Shown here: positions 51,112-61,200 of the stretch, piece after piece
How positions within the stretch are numbered: position 1 is the stretch's first letter
Layout: every line of letters starts with the position of its first letter
Origin: Verrucomicrobiota bacterium
GTDB taxonomy: Bacteria; Verrucomicrobiota; Verrucomicrobiia; Opitutales; Opitutaceae
Length of the DNA: 64,000 bases
Direction: 5' to 3'
Assembly: GCA_026398135.1 (NCBI GenBank)
Contig: JAPLTN010000017.1
Span: 1-64,000 of the forward strand
Translations under genes and position numbers: made by a program
The notes under the pieces: model-generated
The model's database searches: none
The model's input: only the letters and a program-made list of their open reading frames with translations
Told to the model about the DNA's origin: nothing

Positions 51112-54100
51112 ATGGGTGTGCGCGTGCGTTTTTGTTCTCTAGTCTTCCGGGGTCTGGCTGCGGGCTGGGCGGGCTTGTGGCTGGCGGGCGGCGGTGCGGC
51201 GGCGGCGGATGTGAGCGTGTATTCGCCGCATTATGTGGTTTCGACCTACGCGGGTTATGCCGGACAGGGTAACGCAGACGGGGCCGGGTTGACGCAGGCG
51301 CAGTTTGCCTATCCGCAGGGCGTGGCGGTGGACGCGGCGGGCAACCGCTACGTGGCGGATACGGTGAATCACACCATCCGCAAAGTGACTCCGGCGGGCG
51401 TGGTGAGCACGCTGGCCGGGCTGGCGGGGGCGCAGGGTTTTCGTAACGGGACGGCCGGCGAAGCGTGGTTTAACAGTCCGCTGGGCATCGCGGTGTCGGC
51501 TGACGGTTCCAAGGTGTATGTCGCGGATACGGGCAACCAGGTGTTGCGCCGCATCCACACGGCCACCGGTTTGGTGACGACGGTGGCCGGGGCGGTGGGC
51601 GAGGCGGGGGTGGCGGAGGGTAATGAGACCAGTGCCCGTTTCAGTTCGCCCGCCGGCTTGGCACTGGCGGCGGAGGGCACGCTTTACGTGGCCGATGCGG
51701 GTAATAATCGGGTGCGCAAAGTCGTGTTCGGAACGGGTTTGGCGGTGACGGTCACGACGCTGGTGCCGGGCCTGAGCGAGCCGGTGGCTCTAGCGATCAA
51801 CCAAACGGGCACTGAGCTTTACGTGGCCGAGGCAACGGGAAAGCGGGTGCAGCGCGTGACGTTGCCGAGTGGCACCGCGGTGCCGGTGGCGAGCTTTGTT
51901 AGCCCGCCCTACGGATTGGCCTTAAACCCTGCGGGCACCGAGCTTTTCGTGGCGAACAAGGAAAAGAACACCTTGGCGAAAATCGCATTGGCGGACAACA
52001 CGGTGAGCACGGTGGCGGGCACGGCCGACATGGCGGGCAGCGCGTCCGGGGCGGCCTTGGGCATGGCGAAATTCCGTGTGCCGACCGGGCTGGCTTACGA
52101 TGCGGTGGCGGGTGGCGTGGTGGTGGCTGACACGTTTAATTCGCAACTCCGGCTTTATGACCCGGTGGCAGCCACGGTTACGACTCTGGCCGGCGCGCCG
52201 GAGGCCAAGAACAGCACCGACGGCGCGGCGGCGAATGCGAGGTTTAATACCCCGGCGGCGCTCGCGTTGCATACGGACGGCACGCTTTACGTGGCGGATC
52301 GGGAGAATCACTTGATCCGCAAAATCACCCCGCAGGGGGTGGTGAGCACCTTGGCGGGTGCGGCCGGGGTGGCGGGATCGGCTGATGGCACGGGCGGGGC
52401 AGGGGGGACGGCGCGTTTTAACCACCCGTCGGCGCTGGCCTTAAACGCGGCGGGTACCGAGCTGTTTGTCGCCGATGCCGGAGGCGTTGGAGAAACGACG
52501 ACGGGCCGAGTGCGGCGGATCGTGCTCGGAGGCGGCGGCGGGGTGACGGTCAGCACCTTGGCGGGCGTTTTTAACGAACCTCGCGGCGTGGCCCTCACGG
52601 CGGCGGGCGTGCTTTATGTGAGTGAAACGGGGGCGGGGAAAATCTGGTCCTATGCGACGCCCAGTTCCGGCCCAGGGGAGTTTTTAAGCGGGCTGAATCG
52701 CCCTTGGGGATTGGTGGCAGACGCGGCGGGTGCTGTATATGCGGCAGAAAGTTATGGGCATTCCGTGAAAAAACTGACGCCCGGGAGTCCGGTGCAGCTT
52801 GTGGTATTTGCGGGTTCGGCCGCCGGGGGGTTCGGTGCCAACGACGCCACCGGCACGGCGGCCACGTTCTTGTATCCCAACGGCTTGGCCCGGGACGCGG
52901 CGGGTAATCTCTACGTGGTCGAGCAGGGGAATGCGTTGATTCGTCGGGTTTCGTTGAGCGGCGTCGTTACCACCTTGGCCGGAAGTCCCCGGCAACCGGG
53001 CTTTGCCGATACTGCCGAGGCGTCGGCGCGCTTTAACGAGCCCTTGGGCGTGGCGGTTTCCGCCGATGGCAGCACGATCTACGTCGCTGATGGTGATAAT
53101 CACTCGATCCGCAAACTCAGCCTCCTGCCGACGCCAACTCTGAGCGGATCTGCGACGCCCGGCGGCGTTTTTGGCCAGGCGTTTACCTATAATATCCAAG
53201 CCGCTCCGGCGATCACGGCCTATGGCCTTTCCGGCACCTTGCCGACCGGGCTGGGGTTTGATAGCGGGCGCGGGCAAATCACCGGAACCCCTACGGCGGT
53301 GGGTGTTTATAGTGTTACCGTGAGTGCGACCAACGCCACCGGAACGACCACCCAAAGTCTGAGCATCACCGTCGCCAAGCAAACGGTGACGATCAGCTTT
53401 CCCGTGGGCGGCCTGAGTTCGCGTTGGGATGGAACGGCACGCGTGCCCATGGCGGAAACCTCCAACGGCACCCACACCGTGACCTTTACCTACAACGGCA
53501 GCGCCACCCCGCCGACCAAGGTGGGTACTTACACGGTGGTCGCGACCGTGGATGAGCCGGCCTTCACCGGCACGGCCACGGGCACGTTTACGGTTTTGCC
53601 TCCGGAGGCTTACACCGTGGGGCCTTTGCCCGGCGGGGCGGGAGTGGCCGCGGATGCGCTGGCGGTGGATGGCGCGGGTAATGTGTATATCGCCGATGCG
53701 GCAGCGGGCCTGATCCGTAAGTTGAATCCTGTCGGGGTTTTGAGCGATCTCGCGTTGACCGGCGCGCCCGAGGGCTTCGCTCCGACCGGTATCGCGGTGG
53801 CGGCGGACGGGACGCTTTATGTGTCGGATAGCGGCACCGGAAAGCTATTGGCGGTCGCTCTGAACGGACAGGTCTCACAGGTGGGTGAGAGCGTTTTTCC
53901 CGATCCCGGAGCATTGCAGCTCAGTCGTGACGGCACCAAGTTATTCTTGTTAAGTGCCGACTCTAATGGGGGTTATGTCCGAGAAATTAGCCTCGGCACG
54001 GGCACGGTTGTGTTTTTGGCGACCTTTGTGGACGGCCTTGAGTACCCGCAAAGTGTGGCGGAGGCGCTGGACGGCACCTTGTACATCGCAGATTCCGCTA

Positions 54101-55140
54101 AAAATCAGATCTTCAATATCTTACGGCCTTCGATCAGCGTCTCTTCTTACGCGGGTTCGACCCAAAATCAAAATGGTGCCAGCGACGGCATAGCTGGCAG
54201 TGCGCGCTTTGATGCACCTTACGGAGTAACCGTGAGCACCGGCGGAGTCTTAATCGTCAGTGATTCCGCAAACAATACCCTGCGTCGAATCGACGTCGCC
54301 ACCGCGACGGTCAGCACAGTGGCGGGGCTGGCGGGCGAGCCTGACAGCTTAGTCGATGGTACAGGCGCCGTAGCCCGTCTCGCCGGACCTCGCGCGCTGG
54401 CGCTTCGCCCCGACGGCGCGGTGGTGTTCGCCGATAGTACCAATAACGCCCTCCGCCTCGCCACGCCCCCGCCCAGCGTGCCGGTCATCACCAGCGCTTC
54501 GACCGCGCAAGGCACGCAATCTTTGGCGTTTACCTATACTCTCACCGCCAGCGGCACCCCGATTACGTATGCGGCAACCGGTTTGCCGGGCGGCCTGGTT
54601 ATTGATTCCGGCTCCGGCGTGATCTCCGGTACACCCACCCAATCCGGAGTTTTTAGTGTCACGCTGAGCGCCGGCAACGCGGTCGGCGATGCGTCGGTCA
54701 CCCTCACTCTCACCCTTGCCCCGCCCGCTTACCAAGTTTGGCAGACCCTGTATTTTACGCCAACCGAACTCTCCCAGACGGCGTTGGGCGCGGCCGCCTC
54801 CGACCCGGATGGGGATGGATTCTCCAATTTGATCGAGTACGCTCTCGGCACTAATCCCCGGTCTGCACTTTCCGTCCCCACGATGCAAAGTTCGGTTAAA
54901 AACGGTTACTTGCAATTAACCTACAACCGCTTGCGGGCCCATCCCCCGGCGTCTTTGGCGTTTACCCCTGAGGTGTCCACCGACTTGCAAACCTGGCAGT
55001 CGGGTACGAGTTACTTGCTGGAAGTCAGCGTGAATGCGCTCGATTCGGCGCGGGAGCAAGTGGTGGTGCGCAGTTTAAGTCCGCTCGCGTTGACTGGCCG
55101 CAGTTTTTTGCGGCTACGGATTGCCGTCGTCATGCCGTAG
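51112..55140 (+). CDS. Secreted NHL-repeat protein with Ig-like domains
   Basis: 1342 residues from ATG 51112, chosen because it gives a signal peptide (LVFRGLAAGWAGLWLAGGGAAAA). About twelve NHL/beta-propeller repeats (e.g. GVAVDAAGNRYVADTVNHTIRKV, LALAAEGTLYVADAGNNRVRKV) fill ~35-680 and again ~865-1130. Between them lie a putative-Ig domain (LPTGLGFDSGRGQITGTPTAVGVYSVTV) and an MBG-like domain (VPMAETSNGTHTVTFTYNG), and a second Ig-like unit follows. The C-terminus DPDGDGFSNLIEYALGTNP is a common tail of verrucomicrobial secreted proteins. Probably surface-exposed binding protein; ligand unknown. Confidence 0.85.
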   Translation: MGVRVRFCSLVFRGLAAGWAGLWLAGGGAAAADVSVYSPHYVVSTYAGYAGQGNADGAGLTQAQFAYPQGVAVDAAGNRYVADTVNHTIRKVTPAGVVSTLAGLAGAQGFRNGTAGEAWFNSPLGIAVSADGSKVYVADTGNQVLRRIHTATGLVTTVAGAVGEAGVAEGNETSARFSSPAGLALAAEGTLYVADAGNNRVRKVVFGTGLAVTVTTLVPGLSEPVALAINQTGTELYVAEATGKRVQRVTLPSGTAVPVASFVSPPYGLALNPAGTELFVANKEKNTLAKIALADNTVSTVAGTADMAGSASGAALGMAKFRVPTGLAYDAVAGGVVVADTFNSQLRLYDPVAATVTTLAGAPEAKNSTDGAAANARFNTPAALALHTDGTLYVADRENHLIRKITPQGVVSTLAGAAGVAGSADGTGGAGGTARFNHPSALALNAAGTELFVADAGGVGETTTGRVRRIVLGGGGGVTVSTLAGVFNEPRGVALTAAGVLYVSETGAGKIWSYATPSSGPGEFLSGLNRPWGLVADAAGAVYAAESYGHSVKKLTPGSPVQLVVFAGSAAGGFGANDATGTAATFLYPNGLARDAAGNLYVVEQGNALIRRVSLSGVVTTLAGSPRQPGFADTAEASARFNEPLGVAVSADGSTIYVADGDNHSIRKLSLLPTPTLSGSATPGGVFGQAFTYNIQAAPAITAYGLSGTLPTGLGFDSGRGQITGTPTAVGVYSVTVSATNATGTTTQSLSITVAKQTVTISFPVGGLSSRWDGTARVPMAETSNGTHTVTFTYNGSATPPTKVGTYTVVATVDEPAFTGTATGTFTVLPPEAYTVGPLPGGAGVAADALAVDGAGNVYIADAAAGLIRKLNPVGVLSDLALTGAPEGFAPTGIAVAADGTLYVSDSGTGKLLAVALNGQVSQVGESVFPDPGALQLSRDGTKLFLLSADSNGGYVREISLGTGTVVFLATFVDGLEYPQSVAEALDGTLYIADSAKNQIFNILRPSISVSSYAGSTQNQNGASDGIAGSARFDAPYGVTVSTGGVLIVSDSANNTLRRIDVATATVSTVAGLAGEPDSLVDGTGAVARLAGPRALALRPDGAVVFADSTNNALRLATPPPSVPVITSASTAQGTQSLAFTYTLTASGTPITYAATGLPGGLVIDSGSGVISGTPTQSGVFSVTLSAGNAVGDASVTLTLTLAPPAYQVWQTLYFTPTELSQTALGAAASDPDGDGFSNLIEYALGTNPRSALSVPTMQSSVKNGYLQLTYNRLRAHPPASLAFTPEVSTDLQTWQSGTSYLLEVSVNALDSAREQVVVRSLSPLALTGRSFLRLRIAVVMP

Positions 55141-55249
55141 GTCGTGTCCGGTTAATTGTTAAAATTTCTCGGAAAGGGCTTGCCGACAATGGGGTGAAGT
55201 ATGCATCACAGCACCCTATTTTGTTTCCGTTACCTGATTTTTTGTCCCC

Positions 55250-58200
55250 TTGAGCCGAGGCCTACCCTCACGATCCGTCACCAGTTCCGCCTTCGTTTTG
55301 GAGGCATTGGAGGGCCGTCTGTTGCTCTCGGCCACCGCGTTGGACCAGACCTTGTTGGCACCGGCAACCGGAGCTTTGGTTGCTAACTCCACGGTAGAGC
55401 TCGCTTCGGTCGGCCATGCCGCGGCGGTAGCCGTCCCGGTGGTGAATGATTCGGACAGCCTTTTTGCCGATCTTCCCGAAGTGGCCCCACCGGTTGTCGA
55501 ATCGACCGCCCCTGCGGTCGAGCTCAGCGCGGTCGAAGCCCCGGTTGTCGTGGCCACTGCTCCTGCGCCGGGCGTCCAAAATCCTGCGGATTCGCCGGTT
55601 TCCCCTTTGCCCACGGGCACGGTGCCCGAACGCTTGATCATCACCTCCAACCCCTCCCAAGGGCCTCCGGTTAAGCGGATTCTCACTCCCGACACCCTAA
55701 ATTCAGATCTTCTCACCGTTGAGGCACAACAGCGCCTGAACGGTGTGGGTGTTTACGACCTCTCCTTGGTCAACCACGGCACTTTCGCCCCGGGTAATTC
55801 CCCCGGCACGACCAGCGTTACCGGCACCTTCACCAACGCCTCCGACGCCACCTTGGAGATCGAACTGGGCGGAACAACCGCCGGTTCCCAATACGACCAA
55901 GTCGTCGCCACCGGCACCGCCACCTTAAGCGGCACCCTCAAGGTTTTTCTCTACGACGGCTTCGCCCCCACCGTCGGTCAGACCTTCACCATCCTCACCT
56001 CCGCCGGAATCACCGGCGACTTCGCCGACTTCGCCGGCCTCAACATCGGCAACGATCTTTACCTCCGCCCCTCCATCGTCGGTAACAACTACGTCCTGAC
56101 CGTTGTCGCCGGTCCTGCCCGCCCCTTGGTCTTCGTTCCCGGCTTCGGCGGCTCCTTCCCCACCGCCGCCGCCTTCGGCGAATGGCTCACCACCCGCGGC
56201 CTTGCTCCTGATAAGCTCACCCTCGAACCGATCGAGAACACCTACGGCAGCATTATCAAAACGCTCGAAAACGTCGGCTACGTTATCGGCCAAAACCTCT
56301 TCATCGCCAACTGGGACTGGCGTCTGGCCGTAGCGCCAAAAGATGGCGCCAACGACGGAGTCGTCACCCTCACCGGTTCCAACGGCGGGGCGGTTGCCTT
56401 GGCCGACACCACCTTCGCCACCGGCATAGACTACCTCGGTTATGCGATGAAACAGGCGGTCGAGACCTGGGCCACCAACCACAGTGGAGCCGCCCCCGCC
56501 GAAGTGGACATGCTTACGCATAGCACCGGCGGCCTGGTCGCCCGTGCATATATCCAGAGCACCGCCTACAACCAGACCTACACCACCTCCGGCACCTCCT
56601 ACGACCTGCCCGAAGTTAAAAACCTCATGCAAATCGGCGTCCCCTCCCAGGGCGTCGTTCAGGCTTACAACTTCCTCGCCGACAACTTCGGCCTCTCCTC
56701 CGCCTCCCGCCTCGCCGGCCTCGTCGCCAACCTCGCCTTCGACGCCGTCAAATCCGGCTCCACCATCACCGGCCCCGATGGCAACATCACCCTCGCTTCC
56801 ATCCAAACCGCCGGCCAGCCCGACGCCGCCAAATTCCTCCGCGCCTACTTCCCTTCCCTGATCGATTTGACCGGCACCTTCGACTTCCTCGATACCAACT
56901 CCACCAACGCCGTCAGTTATGTGGACGTTAACTCATCGCCCACCACCTCCCTCCTCCTCGATCTCAACGATGGCCTCGGCTTGGACGGCGCCACGGGCAT
57001 CGACGCCAACACCTTCATCGACCGTCTCACCGGCGAGCTCTCTATTATATATAGTAGCGATCTGTCCTCCCCCTCATCCCTGCAAGCGTACACGGGCGGC
57101 GTCGGCTCCATCGTCGGCATGGCATCCCCCACCGGTCGCCTGCCCGGTGCCTCCGAAATCTGGTATCAACAAGAATTCACCGCCACCGGCGACGGCACCG
57201 TGCTCGCCACCTCCGCCTGGGGCCAGTTCGACACCGAAGCCAACGCCGGACGTATCGCCAAGCTCAACGAAGTCGAAATCACCGGCGGCACCGCCTCCAC
57301 CTCCGGCCACAGCGCCCTCACCTTCAACACCACCGCGCTCACCCACGTCCTCACCCAGCTCGGCTTCACCAGCTTCACCTCCGTTCTCGATACCAACGAG
57401 GCCCACGGCACCGCCCGGCAAGCCGAAGCCCTCCTCCATTACGCAGTCGGGTTCTTACTCGCCGACGTACGTACTCTAGAGGACGCCTACGATCTCTTCA
57501 CCACCAGCCTCGACGCCATCGACGGCATCATCAACGCCGTCTCCTCCGCCGATTACACCGCCGGTTTTGATCTGCCCACCGCCGCCTTCACCCTGCCCAA
57601 CGTCACCTTGGACAACGTGCTCTTCCTCGGCACGCCGGTCATCGCGCTGAGTGCCGGCACCTTGGCCAACCCCCGCTACCAGTCCGGCACCCTCGACGCC
57701 AAGATCACCTTCGCCGTTGGCTCCGCCTCGCTCTTCCCCGGCGGCACTGTGTTCAGCTCTGTCAGCGACGGTTCCGACGGTGACGCCAACGGCCTCGTGG
57801 GCACCTACAACTTCGCCACCGGCCTGTTCGCGTTCACCCTGGATCAATTCATTCTCAATGTCGGCTCAGCCTTCGGCCTCAGCGCCACGGCCGTCACCGC
57901 CGCCCTTAATCCAGCCAGCTCCGCCGAAAACGCCTTCTCCTTCAGCGTCACCGGCGGACGCTTCACCCTCGGCGCCGGCATGATCGCCCAAGGCGACTTC
58001 TCCTTCTACAAGGGTAACGACTCCCTCGTTCACGCCGCCGCCTCCTCGGTTGCGGCTTTCGTTGGCACAGGTTTTGGCACCGGCACCCCGGTCGGCCTTT
58101 CCATCGCGACCGGTCTTTTTGGCCTCCAGCTCAACCCCTCCACTTCTAAATACGCCCTCGCCGTCCAGGGCGCCGTCTCCACCTCCGGCCTCTCCTCGCT

Positions 58201-61200
58201 TGGTCTCAGCTTAAGCGGCACCTTCAACCTCCTCGTCTCCAATTACGCCACCGACCAGACCTTCACCGTTGGCGTCGGCGGCTCCGCCACCTCCGTCACC
58301 GTCGGGGCCAACTCCCTCTACCTGCGCGGCTCGGCCACCCTCAACCTCGGCTCCGGTTCTGCCTATGTCTCCGGCATCTTCGACTTTGCCCAAGACACTT
58401 CGCTCATCACCGCCTCCGCCGCCTCCGTCACCGCCTTCTTTGGCAACGGCTACGCCACCCCCGCCGCCACCGGCCTGAGCCTCACTTCCGGTAAAATCGC
58501 CTACCGCATTAACTCCGCCACTCTCGACTACGCCCTCGGCGTCGAAGGCACCGCCGCCATCATCGGCATCGCCGGGCTCAGCGTCACGGGCACCTTCCGC
58601 CTCCTCTCCTCCACCTTCGACACCGACCAGCTCCTCAGCTCAACCCTCGGCGGCACCACCTACTCCTTCAACGCCCCCGCCGACACCCTCTTCGTTACCG
58701 GCTCGGTTGACCTCAACATTTCCGGTTTCGCCGTCCTGCGCGGTGCCTTCACCTTCAATCGCACCGCCACCACCATCACCGCCGCCGGCACCGACCTCAC
58801 CGTCTTTATGGGCACCGGTTTCGGCACCGGCTCCGCCACCGGCCTGCAAATTACCGGCGGCCTCTTCGCCCTCCGTCTCGACCTCCCCACCGGCAAATTC
58901 GTCGCCGGCGCCAGCGGCTCTGCCTCCTTGGTTGGCGTGCCCAACGTCACCTTCTCCGCCACCGGCTTTACCTTCATCGCCAACCAATTCGACACCGACC
59001 AGGCCCTCGTAGTCGGCGTCCCGGGAAACACCGTCAACCTCACCGCCACCGCGCTCTCTTATTATATGAGCGGCACCGCCGCCCTCGCCCTTGACGGTGC
59101 GGTCTTCGTCTCCGCCGACTTCACTTTCGCCAGCGCCCCCGCCGTCGTCGATTGGGTCCAGGGCCTCATCGCCGCCGACACCTCCGTGGTCGAACTCGTA
59201 CCCGCCTCCGCCGGCCAGCCCGAAGAACAACTGCTCACCCTCACCGCCGCCGCCCTCGCCTACGGCACCTTCACCCTCACCTACGACGGACAGACCACCG
59301 TCGCCCTCGCCCTCGCCCTCAACGATACCGCCACCATGGCCGTCGCCATTCAGACCGCCCTGCGCAACCTCTCCAATCTCGCCGACAACGAAGTCACCGT
59401 CACCTACGCCGGCAAACCCGCCAGCAACGACTACGCTTTCCGCATCCGTTTCGCCGGGGCCTTGGCCGCTACGAATGTTAACCAGATTACCGTAGCCGTC
59501 TCCACCTCCGGCACCCTCCAGTCCCAAGTCTGGGACGTTGCCCTCGGCTCCGCCACCGGCACCTTCTCTTTCACCCTCGGCTCCGCCTCCACTTCTCTCA
59601 CCCTCGTCGGCACCGAAAACGCCGCCACCGTCGAGGCCGCGCTCAAGGCCGCTCTGGGCACCCTTTCGCCGCTCACCCCAGCCGCCCTCACGGTCGCATC
59701 CCAAGGCTCCGGCACTTACCGCGTCACCGTCGGCGGCGACCTAGCCGGCCAGGCCATCGGCACCCTCGCCGTCTCCACCTCCCTCCCCGCCGCCACTACC
59801 TCCGTTGTCCGCACCACACCCGGCTCCACCGCCCAAAACGAAGTCGTCGCCCTTTACCTCAACGACCCCTCCGGCACCGCCGCCGGAACCTATACCTTGT
59901 CTTACAACGGCCAGACCAGCGGCACCCTCCGCTTCGCCGACAGCATGGTCGATATGAACCGCCAGCGGATTGAGGACGCCCTCGAAGCCTTCACCGGCAT
60001 CGGCCCGAATAACGTCACGGTTACCTTCGACTCCGCCTCCACCATCCGCCGTCAGCGCTACGTCATCACCTTCAAGGGCGCGCTCGCCGGTCAAAACGTC
60101 TCGGCCCTCACCGCCAACGACACCCTTTTCCGTGGCGGTTCGGTCGAGCTCGTCACCGTCACCCAAGGCTCCGCCGCCGCCAGCGAGACCCAGACCGTCT
60201 CCATCACCTCCGCTGTTGCCGCCACTTTCACCCTCAGCCTTACCCGCTCCGGCACCACCTACACCACTTCCGCCCTCTCCACTTCCGCGAACGCCGCCGC
60301 TGTCCAGGCCGCCCTTAACACCGCCCTCGGCTCGGCGGGAACCACCACCGTCACTTCTAGCTCCGTCGGCATCTGGATCGTCGGCTTCGGCGGCGCGCTC
60401 ACCGGCACTTCCCCCCCACTTCTCGTCATCACCCCGACCCTCACCGCCGCCAACGCCTCCGTATCCATCATCACCACCGGCGGCACCCAGTCCGCTTCCG
60501 GTTCGGCCTTCACCGCCGCCACCTCCACTTCTCTTTCCGGCAACACCGCCGGCGGCTCCATTCAAGAGGTCACCGTTACCGCCGATGTCGCGGGCGGCAC
60601 CATGACCCTGAGCCTCACCCACAGCGGCTTCACTTATACCACCGCCGCGATCTCGACCGCCGCCACCGCCGCCGTCGTTCAATCCGCGCTCGCCACCGCC
60701 CTCTCCGGCCTCGCCGGAGCCACCGCGACCGTCACCTCCGCCAGCACGGGCGTCTATCGCGTCGCTTTCGGCGGCACCCTCGCCGGCGTCTCGGTCGCCC
60801 TGCTTGAAGTCAGCGCCACCTTGCCCGCCCCCCCTGCCGCGCAAACCGAGATCCTCATCGCCGCCACCAACGTCACCGCCCTCGTCGGCAACGGCTACCA
60901 AACCGTCACGGTCGTCGCCTCGGCCGCCGACACCTTCACGCTTTCTTTTGTTTACGGCGGCACCACCTACACCACCGCCGCGATCGCCACCGGCGCCACC
61001 GCGACCACGGTCCAAACCGCCCTCACCACTTCCCTCGGAGTCCTATCCGGCGCAACCGTAGCCGTCACTTCCCCCTCCGCCGGAGTCTATCGTGTTTATC
61101 TCGGCGGCGTGCTTGCCGCCACCACCGCGCCGCTGATCACCGCCACTCCCGCCCTCGGCACCACCACGATCACGGTAACCGCCGCCACCTCCGGCGTCAG

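Noticed and set aside
55201-55386. ATG-started 61-codon frame at the beginning of the giant gene
   Set aside because: It is out of frame with the long coding frame and ends quickly; the LEPR-XLL-like motif lies in the TTG-started frame.
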